From: Aspidapion aeneum
Taxonomy: Eukaryota; Arthropoda; Insecta; Coleoptera; Brentidae
DNA length: 64,000 nucleotides
Assembly: GCA_963576565.1 (NCBI GenBank)
Contig: OY755042.1
Coordinates: 107,623,314-107,687,313, forward strand
Direction of reading: 5' to 3'
Of the stretch, positions 1-10,894 are shown piece after piece; the first letter of the stretch is position 1; every line of letters begins with the position of its first letter. The notes beneath the pieces were generated by a model. It ran no database searches, had not been told where the DNA came from, and saw only the letters and a list, made by a program, of their open reading frames with translations. The position numbers and the translations under genes were made by a program.

Positions 1-510
1 CGAGTTCTTATTGGCTGGGAGTTACCAGACAACCGGTTTATTTACGGACCGTGATCGAGAACCGTGAGAAGCTCCACTGCCTCACTGAATGTGCTTGGTA
101 GCCCTAACAATGTATCATAAGTATGGATACCGGACCATTCTGATCATAAGGGAAATGAAGCCGCAGACCTAAAAGCGAGGAAGGCATCTGCCGACTTTTT
201 GAGATACGAATCTGCCCTGAGGATAGCATACAATGTTGCTAAATCAAGCATATTGAAATGGACGAAGAATTGTCTAAAGAGTTCATTAAAGGACCTTGAA
301 AAGGAAAAGAAATATTATTAGACTTACCAGACAGGAGATCCGAACTGGACCTGTCTGTCTGGAGGATCAGGAAACAGTGAGGTGTACAGTACGAATGTTT
401 GGCTATTGCACGTTTACGTCAGAACAATTTCTCAACAATTTCTCTCAAAAGTAAACAATAGACCCACTGGTGGTCACAGTGGAACGTCTACAAGTCCCAC
501 TTACATATAA
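1..510 (+). mobile_element. Decayed 3' end of an RNase H-bearing LINE
   Basis: From base 121 one frame reads VWIPDHSDHKGNEAAD, matching the C-terminal RNase H motif of LINE ORF2 proteins (usual form VWVPGHSGIEGNEKAD). The frame runs on to a stop near 321. Past a frameshift come CLEDQET and ECLAIARLR, like the Cys/His tail that ends such proteins. A stop precedes the RNase H motif, so the copy is dead. An ATC-rich run at about 511-531 may mark its 3' end. RNase H suggests the I, R1 or LOA groups; I cannot choose between them. It lies in hairy intron 3 on the opposite strand and is cut by the window edge. Confidence 0.7.
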
Positions 511-579
511 ATCATCATCATTATCATCATTTTGGTTTAAACTAAATTCTTAAGAAACTCATGGCATCAAACCGCTTAC

Positions 580-840
580 CTGAACTTGAGGAACTTCTTG
601 TGGCTTGCCATTTTGTGCCAAACAGTTGGCTAAATGCTGCAACAATCTTCTTTTAACTGCTGGTTCAACACCTGGAAATCTGCCGACCTCCGTTGCACAC
701 TCTGCAAAACCAGCACGAAATTTGTTGAGCGTGTTGGCATCAGTAGGATTGCCTGAATTCTGTTGCCTTTGAAGATTTTGAAGGTGTTTAACGGTCATTT
801 CTAAGATGTCGGCTTTTTCTAGTTTTGAATGACGAGCCGG
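580..840 (-). CDS. h: hairy, coding exon 3 (helix 2 and Orange domain)
   Basis: This 261-bp exon gives residues 85-171 of the spliced Hairy protein. It starts after a ttccag acceptor (841-842) and ends at a CAG/GTAAGC donor (578-579), both in phase 0. It encodes the end of the loop and helix 2 ([16 protein letters not shown]), then the Orange domain at about residues 124-157 ([17 protein letters not shown], then [10 protein letters not shown]). The GRFPG and RRLLQHL stretches fit Hairy rather than Deadpan. In the family, Hairy dimerises by bHLH, binds DNA and recruits Groucho through a C-terminal WRPW. No WRPW is seen here, so at least one more exon must lie left of base 1. Reading through the donor stops after a few codons, which supports the splice. 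Confidence 0.95.
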
Positions 841-968
841 CTGGAACAAAGGACTATAATTAGCCACGATTAACTTATGTAGGTCGCAAACCATACCCGA
901 AATATTGGGATTATTGTAGAGATTAAATAAAAAAAGAAACACGAAATAATAAATGCAGAACACCCAGC

Positions 969-1196
969 TATTCTGGGTCTTGAAAGCTTCTCCTACGATC
1001 CGACCGAGAAACGTTCAGTCGGTACGGGGCGGGAGAACAGATTTCACTTCAAACGCGTAAAATTCACTAACTCTGAAGAGCAGGAGACTATGCCATTGGT
1101 CGAGACAAGTCATTTCGCATAACACGCGACCGCTCAGAGTTTGCTATTGGTCAAAGCGTGTGATGTGGATGGTCACATCGTTCAAGACCCAGAATA
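969..1196. mobile_element. MITE with TATTCTGGGTCTTGAA termini, copy 1
   Basis: A 228-bp element bounded by a perfect 16-bp inverted repeat, TATTCTGGGTCTTGAA at the left and its complement at 1181-1196. The interior shares long stretches with 3821-4023 and, inverted, with 7229-7448. No transposase sequence is present. I could not fix a target duplication. Confidence 0.8.
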
Positions 1197-1475
1197 CCTA
1201 CCCAGAAGGCAATCTAGTTTAGATGTAGTGTCTCTCTCAAGTCTACGTTTACCTACTATTACAGTAGACTCACGCTAGTGTGAACACGAAAAAAATCTGC
1301 ACGTTCATACCACGAAGACTGTTGACACTACGGAAGGTCTATTCTAAAACCGATATATGATTGGTAAGGTATAATAAATCCATACCTATCAACTTTTAAA
1401 TGTAACTATTTTTATAATTTAGAGCAAATCTATAAGTTTCTGCTGAAAATGACAAATTAATGTATCGACAAATAC

Positions 1476-1707
1476 CAGCGGCGTCGCGTGCCTGAAGGGG
1501 TGGGGGGGAGGGGCGACAGCAAAAGGGCGCCCATCAAAAATCTTGAAAAAAAAAAGGTCATCATGTCTTTACTTTTCTTTGCCGCCCCGCCCTCTCAATT
1601 TGCCGTTGCGGCCCTGCTACGTAATAAAGGGGCGCCAGTACCCTCGCGGCGGGGGAGGGGTGGGGGAAGGGGGGAAACCCCCGCGCCCCCCTTACGCTAC
1701 GCCACTG
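1476..1707. mobile_element. hAT-type MITE with G/C-rich core, 8-bp TSD
   Basis: The element starts CAGCGGCGTCGCG and ends with the complement of CAGTGGCGTAGCG. It is flanked by a perfect 8-bp duplication, ACAAATAC, at 1468-1475 and 1708-1715. An 8-bp TSD with CAGNGGCG termini is typical of hAT non-autonomous elements. The core has long G and C runs that create spurious ORFs. Confidence 0.85.
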
Positions 1708-1812
1708 ACAAATACTACAATTATTATTATTATGAATTTTTATGAAACTTCAAAATTTACATATCATTAGGTAAAATACGATGTTATTTTAGTCCGAACT
1801 TATCTAGCTTTC

Positions 1813-2742
1813 TTAAGCCCGGTCTGGACATAACATTTTACCTTACATCTTGCCTGTCAGTCAACAGGGTCAAGTATGATGGTTGAAAGACTAGCGTACA
1901 CACTTGATAGTTTTAACGTACGTTTTTAGATCAGTTTTTGATACACCATGGAGGAAGCACTGCTTTTGTCAATAATGTTTTTTGATTTAAATGTCTATGA
2001 CTTAACTGTTTTAGTAGCTAAACATAGTTTTTTAACCAGTTATTCAAAATGTTGTGCTGATTTAGTTTGGTAATGTCCCCTGAAGATGTAAGTTTCTGCT
2101 TACGAAACATGTCGGGACTATTTGTTTAAAACAAATTAAAAATTAGTGGAGGAAGACAATAACTTGTTTCATTTCCTAAAAAATTATCTTATCTAATGTC
2201 GGACGTTGCGTATACCAACTTCTAAGTTGCACTCGAAAGGAATTAAAATTGTATACACTACCACAAGAAATGCCGCTAAAACTGACGTTTTACCGGAAAC
2301 AAAGCCTCTATCGATCAGTTCAACAGGTCCGACTTCAGTCTTGTTCAGTTCAGGCAAAACGTCAGTGGCGGATCCAGGGGGAGGGCACTAGGGGACCTTG
2401 CCCCCCCCCCAAGGAATTTTTTGAATATACAAAAAATGAGTCAAAAGTAATGTTTTTACTAATAAAAACTCAAAATTTTTGCCTGCGGCGCATGAAAGTG
2501 TCTATTGTTGTTATCATCGAAATTACAACCACTGACTCATTCAATAAAATGCTGCTTAAAAAAATATATACCGTTTTTTACCAACAGAGAATGTCACCTA
2601 AAGTGCCCCCCCCGAGAAGCACCTCTGGATCCGCCCTTGCAAAACGTACGTTTTATTGTCTACACGAAAGGTTTTGCCTGATCCGTTTTACCTGATCAAG
2701 TAAAACGTCAGGCAAAACGTTATGTGTAAACCCCGCTTTAGG
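1813..2742. mobile_element. Non-autonomous DNA repeat 'TTAAGCCCGGTC', copy 1 (carries a MITE)
   Basis: This region is nearly the same as 9231-9864. The ends are imperfect inverted repeats: GACATAACATTTTACC at the left and the complement of CACATAACGTTTTGCC at the right. It differs from copy 2 chiefly by the 277-bp insertion at 2363-2639. No coding capacity is seen. The superfamily is unknown. Confidence 0.75.
2363..2639. mobile_element. hAT-type MITE inside repeat copy 1, 8-bp TSD
   Basis: Starts CAGTGGCGGATCCAG and ends with the complement of CAAGGGCGGATCCAG. It is flanked by CAAAACGT on both sides (2355-2362 and 2640-2647). The other repeat copy has one CAAAACGT and no insert at the matching site near 9762, so the duplication is confirmed by an empty site in this window. 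Confidence 0.93.
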
Positions 2743-3174
2743 CTCTATGTTGTTTGTTTCAGACTATAATGTATTCACTTTAAGCGATTCCAAAACATAC
2801 TTTACTGCAACTTTTTCAGATGTCTTCATTTCGTTCTCAGATTCGCCTTCCAGCCTTACCTCTGGAAGCAAGAATTAACAACTTCTTGGTTTTTACCATT
2901 TTATAAAGCAAAACATGAAATGGTACCAGTATTTACCCAAAAAAAATAATTAAAACTAAGTAATTCTCGGTAATTTGTTTTTATATGATCGAGACTCGTT
3001 ACTCTTTATATTACTATAATACATTGATCTTCACTGTCCACACTACTGGGAGGTTCACACAAACGTGTGTTCACACCAGCGCGAGTCTATTGTATTTAGG
3101 AGAATCTAGTAGTTCCCAATAAAAAGAAATGAAAACGTTATAAAATGATAGGTGCAGTTAGGTACTGTACTTAC

Positions 3175-3270
3175 GTCTTTTTTCATAGCATCCAAAATTA
3201 GAGTCTTCAGTTCATTAAGACAGTTGTTGATCCTGGCACGCCTGCGTTTTTCCATAATTGGCTTGTTGCT
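3175..3270 (-). CDS. h: hairy, coding exon 2 (basic region and helix 1)
   Basis: This 96-bp exon gives residues 53-84, read [16 protein letters not shown] and then [17 protein letters not shown]. It is the basic region with the proline typical of Hairy/E(spl) proteins, followed by helix 1. The acceptor is tttgcag at 3271-3272 and the donor GAC/GTAAGT at 3173-3174, both in phase 0. The joins to RR (exon 1) and PARHSK (exon 3) reproduce the usual Hairy sequence without gaps. By family knowledge the proline sets target choice toward CACGCG-like and N-box sites. Confidence 0.97.
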
Positions 3271-3820
3271 CTGCAAAGAAAGAGAAAGGACATTAATTAA
3301 CATTATCGCTTTAAATATCACATAACATTTTCTTAGAGAAAGATGAACAATGTTGTTTAAATAAAAAACATTGTGATTTGTACAGGGTGTTCCAAGTTAA
3401 GTGTCCACCTCGGTGTCCACCATTGCTAACTTTGTTATTATTAAGGATAGAAAAAAAGTTTAAATTGGCAAAGTAGTAGAACTTATAGGATTCGTTTTCG
3501 AGCTATACTTATTTAAATGCGCGCCACTGAAATATGGAAAAACGTGACTTTTTGTAGTTTTATTGTAATAACTTATCGTCAAATAAAAATAAAAAACCGA
3601 TATTAGTCTTATTTTATTGAAAAAGGAGTTTTTTAAAAGAATTTTATCAATTTTTGACATACCCACAGAGTGGCTTAAAATAATTATAAAAAAAATACAA
3701 GAAAAACACCTGAGATTTATTAAATATAAAGAGAGGAATCTGAAAATACATGGTCAAAATTAACTTCACTTGCTTTCATGTGAGTCGTTTTAACAATTCT
3801 AAAGTGATGTTTGCATAATA

Positions 3821-4023
3821 GGTGGATCACACGCTTTTACCAATGGCAAGCTAGACCGAGAAACGTTCAGTCGTTACGGGGCAGGAGAACAGATTTCACT
3901 CCAAATGCGTAAAATTCACTAACTCTGAAGAGCGGGCGACTATGCCATTGGTCGAGACACGTCATTTCGCACAACACGGGACCGCTCAGAGTTTGCTATT
4001 GGTCAAAGCGTGTGATGTTGATG
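3821..4023. mobile_element. TATTCTGGG-family MITE, copy 2 (ends lost)
   Basis: It shares with copy 1 the blocks GACCGAGAAACGTTCAGTCG, AAATTCACTAACTCTGAAGA and TTGCTATTGGTCAAAGCGTG. Its outer boundary is an inverted pair of CACACGCTTTKACCAAT, so the terminal TATTCTGGG blocks are missing. Confidence 0.7.
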
Positions 4024-4239
4024 ATGAATAGCAACCAAGGTTTGGGTATTTGATGAGATATTCAACTTTTGTATTAGTTATACCTACAACAACATTATGT
4101 ATGTTACCCTTGACTTTCCCCAGTCTTATCTCAATGATTTCACCATGTTCAGATACATGCTTTTTTCTTCTATCGATGAATAAACAATCACTAATTTCAC
4201 TCAATGTTGCAAGTATCTACTAATTAGGGACTCATTGCA

Positions 4240-4457
4240 ATAGTGCCGGGTACTATTCTGACAGTTTTCCATTGAAAACTGACAGTTCATCTTTCAAAAT
4301 TGACATATCAAAGTCGAATGTATAAATCCAGTCGTTTATTTTCCATTAATAGTGGCGGCACTATTAATTCCGGCTCTTATAATACACAAAGGCCTAATTT
4401 TGAAAGAAGACAGCTGTTCATATAATGCGAAACTGTCAGAATAGTGCCCGGCACAAT
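4240..4457. mobile_element. MITE with AGTGCCGGGYACTATTCTGACAG termini
   Basis: The left end reads GTGCCGGGTACTATTCTGAC and the right end is the complement of GTGCCGGGCACTATTCTGAC. Interior blocks (CAAAATTGACAT, ACACAAAGGCC, ACAGCTG) recur in inverted orientation at 12165-12422. Confidence 0.7.
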
Positions 4458-4991
4458 TACTGCCTGGCCATATTATTTTATAACAAAGCTGTGGATTCTT
4501 GGAAACAATTTTAATAAATGTAATTTGATTTTAAGGATAACTACATGTATGTAGATAACTACTGTTGTAGTATTCTTCAAAATTTGTTGATATAAAATTT
4601 ACGAAAATTTCATAATGTTATGATTTGGATCAACGAGAAGTCAGGTGTTGTAGCGTCAGATAAGTAACTAAATTTTAATTTATCTAGAAGCTTAAACGTC
4701 TCAGACTTGTTTACGTAAGTCTCCCAGTGAAAACCTTGGCAGTTTAAACAAAAGCCAAAGGTACGATCAAAATTTTCCTAATTAAACTAATTTACTCGAG
4801 AATTGGCGTAAGCAGGTATATATTTTACGAAAAAAAAATTATATCATGATTACTATTCTGTTTTTTAAACCTTCTAGAATCGTTCCTATAACAATTTAGG
4901 ATAAAATCTGATCTTTGTTCGTTGCTATCTTTGGTTTTCCTCATGGATCTATATTTTTGTTGTTTGTCAAATTGACCAGTATGTCTTTCTC

Positions 4992-5666
4992 ACAAGACGC
5001 TAGCGCTACCAAGTCCACTTCCAATCCCTGGCTTCGCATGCGTAGATCTACCAATATTATTTACCTCATGTATTAGAATCGATGTACAGGGTGATTTTCA
5101 CTTGAATGATTCTAACCACATGAAAATAGAAAGTTTCAAAAACCTAACCTAACGAAACCTAATCAGATCTAACCGAACCGAACCAAAGCAAACTAAACCA
5201 ATATTAAAAAAAAAAAAAAACTTTCCTGACTTCCTACCTGGGATGCTAGAGGATGTGAATCCGAACCGGACCGTACTGAACCGAACCTATCCAAACCGAA
5301 CCGAACCAACTAAACCTAATTAGCAGTACGTGTTGTAGTTTAGTTTGGTTAGGTTAGGTTTGGTTCAGTTTAGTTAGGTTCGGTTTGGTTCGGTTCGGAT
5401 TCACATCCTCTAGGATCCCGGGCAGGAAGTCAGGAAAGTTTTTTTTTTGAAAAAAATTATTGGTTCAGTTTCCTTCGGTTCGGTTAGATTTGATTAGGTT
5501 TTGTTAGGTTAGGTTTTTGAAACTTTCTATTTTCATGTGGTTAGAATCATTCAAGTGAAAATCACCCTGTATGCATCTATTCTAAGACATGAGGTAAATA
5601 ATATTGGTAGATCTGCGCTTGCGAAGCCAGGGATTGAAAGTGGACATGGTAGCGCTAGCGTCTTGT
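4992..5666. mobile_element. 675-bp foldback element, copy 1, 10-bp TSD (Mutator-like?)
   Basis: The whole element is one large imperfect palindrome from ACAAGACGCTAGCGC to its complement. It is flanked by a perfect 10-bp repeat, TGTCTTTCTC, at 4982-4991 and 5667-5676. Inside, a second pair of ends reads TACAGGGTGATTTTCAC. The arms carry many AACCGAACC / GGTTCGGTT units. A 9-10 bp TSD with very long TIRs suggests the Mutator-like superfamily, but no transposase is present. Copy 2 is at 60275-60950. Confidence 0.88.
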
Positions 5667-6169
5667 TGTCTTTCTCCACTAAATGTAGGTTGTTTTAAAT
5701 AAACAAACCTACCTTTCTTAACATCTACAAATAGAAAATCTTTAGATTGTCACGATTTATATTCAGATTTTTGTAAAAACCTTCGAAAATCAAAGTTTTA
5801 GACACAATACAATTTCCGTGATTTCCAGAATTATATCGCATATGATTTTCGTGATTTAATAGATTTTCTCACAGATTTCCGCAAAAAATTACATTGATAC
5901 ATTATTAAAAGAACTGTAAAAAGGAATGAAGGACAACTGATAATACAGTCGAACTTCGATAACAATAAATTAAATTAAATAAAAATTTCGACTTATCGAG
6001 ACTTACCAAATAATCAACAAAAATTTTTGCGGCGTTTTCGTATTTTTTGTGAATCAAAATGTGCGTGTTTCTTTAAGGAAAGATTGGTATACTTGTATTA
6101 ATTCTGATACAAGTCTATATTAAAAACGTTCACCTCTAATACATGTGAATACCTACATAATTTTTGTTC

Positions 6170-7208
6170 TGTATGTATGAATGTAAAAATATTTATTTTA
6201 CCGAAAAAAAGTCGTTTTTTCTGCAAATCGAATATGAGCATGAAGTTAGCGAAGCACCCGTCGCACATCGAATCACGACTAGGTGGATAATTTGCCGTTA
6301 ATTAGTCGTTAATTAGTTGTGGGAAAATTAATTTTGACGCTCTTATTTTAACCCGTGTTTTTGGGTGCTTCGCTAACTTATGAAGTTAGCGAAGCACCCT
6401 CGTCAAAAATGGCTTTCAACATGACCTATCGAAATCAAATATGGTCGATAATTTGCTGCTAATTAGTCGTTAATTAGTTGTGGACAAATTGATTTTTTCG
6501 CTTTTATTTTTGTGTGTTTTTTGGGTGCTTCGCTTACTTCATATGTTGGTACCCATCGCAAATCGAATCGCGACATATGTATGAATGTAAATATTTATTT
6601 TACTCAAAAAAATTCGTTTTTTCTGACAGTAAACGTATAGCAAATAGAATATGAACATGAAGATTGCAAAGCACCCGTCGCAAATCGAATCACGACTAGG
6701 TGGATAACTTGCCGTTAATTAGTTGTTAATTACTTGTGGAAAAATTAATTTTGTCGCTTTTAATTTTAACCGTTTTTTGGGGTGCTTCGTTAATTTCATA
6801 TTATGAAGTTAGCGAAGCACCCTCGTCAAAAATGGCTTTAAACATTACCTATCGAAATCAAATATGGTAGATAATTTGCTGTTAATTAGTTGTGGACAAA
6901 TTGATTATCGCTTTCATTTTTGTGTGTTTTTTTGGGTGCTTTGCTTACTTCATATGTTGGCACCCATCGCAAATCGAATCGCGACTAGGTGGATAATTTG
7001 CCGTTAATTAGTTGTGGAAAAATTAATTTTGTCGCTCTTATTTTTCACCGTTTTTTTGGGTGCTTCGCTAACTTCATATGAAGTTAGCGAAGCACCCTTG
7101 TAAAAAATGGCTTTAGACATGACCTATCGAAATCGAATATGGTGGATAATTTGCCGCTAATTAGTCGTTAATATTAATTTTGTCCATTTTTTTGGGTGCT
7201 TCGCTTAG
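6170..7208. repeat. Array of palindromic units with GAAGTTAGCGAAGCACCC ends
   Basis: About six consecutive units of roughly 120-170 bp. Each begins near TATGAAGTTAGCGAAGCACC and ends near GGGTGCTTCGCTAACTTCAT, so neighbouring units meet head to tail. Conserved interior blocks are ATCGAATCRCGACTAGGTGG and GCCGTTAATTAGTCGTTAAT. A larger block starting ATGTATGAATGTAAA recurs at about 6173 and 6573. Looks like a MITE that inserted into itself or was amplified in tandem. Confidence 0.75.
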
Positions 7209-7228
7209 CTAAAACCCACCTTGGGCTC

Positions 7229-7448
7229 TATTCTCGTACTTGAACGATGGGATCGTCCAAATCACACGCTTTGACCAATAGCAAACTCTGAGTGGTCGCG
7301 TGTTGTGCGTAATGGCTTGTCTCAACCAATGGCATAGCCGACTGAACGTTTCTCGGTCAGATTGTAGGAGAAGCTCGGAGCTAATTTAAAGCTTGCCATT
7401 GGCTAAAGCATGTTATGGGAACTATCACATTGTTCAAGACCCAGAATA
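7229..7448. mobile_element. TATTCTGGG-family MITE, copy 3 (inverted)
   Basis: Reverse orientation relative to copy 1. It starts CTATTCTCGTACTTGAACGA and ends TTCAAGACCCAGAATA. It keeps the block CACACGCTTTGACCAATAGC. The second half diverges, consistent with a truncated or recombined copy. Confidence 0.72.
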
Positions 7449-7498
7449 GCTACCCAGTAGTTGTAATGCCATTTGAAAAACAAGAAGTGTTTGCCACG

Positions 7499-8605
7499 AC
7501 CCTGAAAAAATCAAACTGTTCTCGGAGGGCTGACTTTTTTTTATGATATTTTAAAATGGCACTACAGATTTCCGCGAAAATTCAGTGAAATATTCTCAGA
7601 CAACATCCCGATATTCCATCAAACTTTTTAAGGATGATTAAAAGGTTAAAATCTTCAAGATTTAGTATTCCTTATTTTTCATTCAAATTACCCGCCATAT
7701 AACGCATGCCAACTGTTATATTTGACCAGGGCTATCAAAATGGACGGGCCACGATCCTCCACTTTGTTGACGTCACATCCGGGGCTGATTTTTTTTTGAT
7801 GGTCACGTTACGACCCAGCTGATTGTCTTTAAAATATTGAAGTTGGAATGACGGTTCATGGATATTTGATTTTTTTTTAAATAAAGCCGTTTTTCAGATT
7901 GTTTTTACTTTATTCTGGCACAACAATTTTTTTTAAATGTATAGTAAGCCCTAATTTTTCATAGTCGCTTCATTAGCTCACACAAAAATTAAGTTTAAAC
8001 CAGAAGCGAATGTGACAATCACATATGACAAAGTCAAATACATGTCAAATATAACAGTTTGAATTCAAAATAAGGAATGCTAAATCTTGAAGATTTTAAC
8101 CTTTTAATCATGTTGCTTCCTTACAAACCTTGGGTGGAATATCGGGATGGTGTCTGAGAATATTTCAAATTTTGCGGAAATCTGTAGTGCCATTTTGAAA
8201 ATATCATAAAAAAACGTCTGACCTCCCATAAGACCCAATGTAAAATTCAGCCCCGGGAGAACAGCAGATTTTTTCAGGGTCGTGGCCTCTATTTTTGTGT
8301 TGGCCTTGATTTTACATGTATTTGACTTTGTCATCTGTGTTTGTTACATTCGCTTCTGCTTTAAATTTAATTTTAGTATGAGCTAATGAAGCGTCTCTGA
8401 AAAATTAAAGATTACTATTTATTTAAAAAAATTGTTTTGCAAGAATATAGTAAAAAGAATCTTAAAACCGGCTTTATTTTTAAAAAATCAAATATTCATG
8501 AACCGTCATTCCAATCGTGTCGTGACGTGACCATCAAAAAAAAATCAGCTCTCGATGTGACGTCAACAAAGTGGAGGATTGTGGCCCGTCCGTTTTGATA
8601 GCCCT
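7499..8605. repeat. Nested inverted repeats around a GGGCTATCAAAA foldback
   Basis: An inner element (7728-8605) begins AGGGCTATCAAAATGGACGG and ends with the complement of AGGGCTATCAAAACGGACGG. Its arms continue through CCTCCACTTTGTTGACGTCA and GGAATGACGGTTCATG. In addition, 7500-7722 is repeated inverted within the inner element at about 8036-8290 (shared blocks AAGGTTAAAATCTTCAAGAT and CACTACAGATTTCC). One copy therefore seems to have inserted beside or into another. Confidence 0.72.
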
Positions 8606-9230
8606 GCTTCCACAAAACCATTGAAGTATGGCATATATAGAATTAATAGATGTATTATTGTGAAGACCCTCCAGTCAGGTCACTTGACAAAATTAGCCTC
8701 AACACCTACGCGCGTCTAGCCTTCCAGCCAGGCCAAGCGTGAGAAAATTTTAGTTAGAGTTGCGTAAAAGCGTGTCAGCCTCGTGCCTCATTTGGCAGAT
8801 TGCCCACGGGGCTTCATTGCTTTATATTTAGATCTATAGACGCCTCCGCCTCTGAATTTTCATAATAAGTGCTAGAGGCCCTCAAAACATTTTGACAGTT
8901 CTTTGATCAAAACAAATCAGTAGAATGTATTCAGGGCCTGTTATAATCGGACGATGTAGGAAGTAGACTAAGCACCTGCTACTTATGTGAATTATAGTGC
9001 CAATAATTGACGCCTTTTATTCAAATATGTAGTGGAAAACGTTTGTAACAATAAGGCCAATTAGAGTTGAAAAACTCTTAACCTATTCTTGTGATATAGG
9101 TTTAGGCAAGCAATAAAGATAGGGCTAACCGGATAATTAACCTCAACCTAGAAAAAAAATAAGTTTGCAAATAGTTTTTCCGTCGACCATTACTCTCCCC
9201 CCTAGATTTTCATCCGGATCTTGCCCTGGG

Positions 9231-9864
9231 CTTAAGCCCGGTCTAGACATAACATTTTACCTTACGTCTTGCCTGTCAAAAGGGTCAAGTATGACGGTTG
9301 AAAGACTAGCGTACACACTTGATAGTTTTAACGTACGTTTTTAGATCAGTTCTTGATACACCATGGAGGAAGCACTGCTTTTGTCAATAATGTTTTTTGT
9401 TTTAAATGTCTATGACTTAACCGTTTCAGTAGCTAAACATAGTTTTTTAACCAGTTTTTCAAAATGTTGTGCTGATTTAGTTTGGTAATGTCCCCTGAAG
9501 ATGTAAGTTTCTGCTTACGAAACATGTCGGGACTATTTGTTTAAAACAAATTAAAAATTAGTGGAGGAAGACAATAACCTGATTTCCTAAAAAATTATCT
9601 TATCTAATGTCGGACGTTTCGTATACCAACTTCCAAGTTGCACTCGAAAGGAATTAAAATTGTATGCACTACCACAAGAAATGCCCCTAAAACTGACGTT
9701 TTACCGGAAACAAAGCCTCTACCGATCAGTTCAACAGGTCCGACTTCAGTCCTGTTCAGTTCAGGCAAAACGTACGTTTTGTCTACACGAAAGGTTTTGC
9801 CTGATCCGTTTTACCTGATCAAGTAAAACGTCAGGCAAAACGTTATGTGTAAATCCCGCTTTTG
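9231..9864. mobile_element. 'TTAAGCCCGGTC' DNA repeat, copy 2 (uninterrupted)
   Basis: It matches 1813-2742 in order and orientation but lacks the hAT MITE, so it is the natural empty site. It starts CTTAAGCCCGGTCTAGACAT and ends near AACGTTATGTGTAAATCCCG. Confidence 0.78.
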
Positions 9865-10227
9865 GCTGAATCTAGAGCTCCTAATTCTGCAGAGGTTTTC
9901 AAAAGTGTATATTAATAGTTTTGAATTATTTCATGACACACACACGTACTTAATTATCATAGGTATTTAATAGTATGATGATATACTTGTTTAAAATTGC
10001 CGCATACGTTAAAAAATAATTACCTATTTCTGAATTAACAAACATTTCTTTTCTATAGTGTTAATGACATTGTTGAATAAAATAAAAGTTTTGTTCGAGG
10101 ACTTATTGTTAGTTTTTCCGCATAAAGAACAATAAAATTCCAAACAAATCGGAAATTTTGGCATTATGAAATGTCTTTTAGTATTTTAACCTATTTAAGT
10201 ATTTTGGCATGCCTAATTCGTATTTTT

Positions 10228-10894
10228 AGCTCACACATATACTATACTATAATAGTGTGTTTCGAGAAAAAAAAAGTTGCTCGGATTTCAAATTTTTTTA
10301 TATATCTTTGCGTTTTAGATGATTTTGAAACTTTTTTGTGTCGCCGCTTGTCTGTCTGTCTGTAACGACCAACGCGCAAAATTCAAAAACCGCTAGCTCG
10401 ATTTCAATGAAATTTGGTACCTAAGCTGGGTCTTGGGTCGAGGTGGTTCCATTTAAAAATAAACAAAATCCACCAAACACAAGCAAAATAAAAGGGTGGG
10501 AGTAGACTTCAAAAATTAGAGTGTATGTGAAAATATGGCGTGTGTGATATCAAACGAAAGATAATGGAGTCTGGAGTTAAACAAAATAAATTTTAGTTTT
10601 TTTTTAAAGGGTGGGGGTAGATTTCAAAAATTAGAGTTTACGTAAAAATAAGGCGTGTGTGATATCAAACGAAAGGTAATTGCGTCCGGAGTTAAACAAA
10701 ATACATTTTAAGAGTGGGGGTAGATTTTAAAAATTTAAGTTTAAGTCAAAACATGGCTTGTGTGGTATCAAACGAAAGGTAATTTAGTCTGGATTTGAAT
10801 GAAATATATTTCAGATTTTAGTTATATTAGCTCACACGCACACTATAACTATAGGACCTAGTGTGAGCTTAGGGGTCCATATATTGGCAGAGTA
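10228..10894. mobile_element. Hairpin-ended repeat (HINE-like), copy 1
   Basis: It starts AGCTCACACATATACTATAC and ends GGCAGAGTA. A hairpin with the stem AGCTCACAC / GTGTGAGCT sits just inside the right end (about 10830-10871). The left hairpin has lost its second arm. The middle has a GTCTGTCTGT run and about three imperfect tandem units of 105-115 bp (GGGTGGGGGTAGATTTCAAA, then GTGTGTGATATCAAACGAAA). Copies 2 and 3 are at 15006-15656 and 56464-57226. Confidence 0.72.

Larger units (their letters stand above)
841..3174 (-). other. hairy intron 2
   Basis: The intron is 2334 bp, with donor GTAAGT at 3174 and acceptor AG at 841-842. It contains a TATTCTGGG-family MITE (969-1196), a G-rich hAT MITE (1476-1707) and a larger DNA repeat (1813-2742) that itself carries a hAT MITE. 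Between 2743 and 3174 I see only AT-rich sequence. Confidence 0.9.

Noticed and set aside
1488..1770. Gly/Arg/Pro-rich ORFs
   Set aside because: Produced by G and C runs of a hAT MITE with a proven TSD.
5330..5520. Insect telomeric TTAGG repeats
   Set aside because: GGTTAGGTTAGG words occur but are mixed with GGTTCGG and mirrored in the other arm of a foldback; not a TTAGG array.
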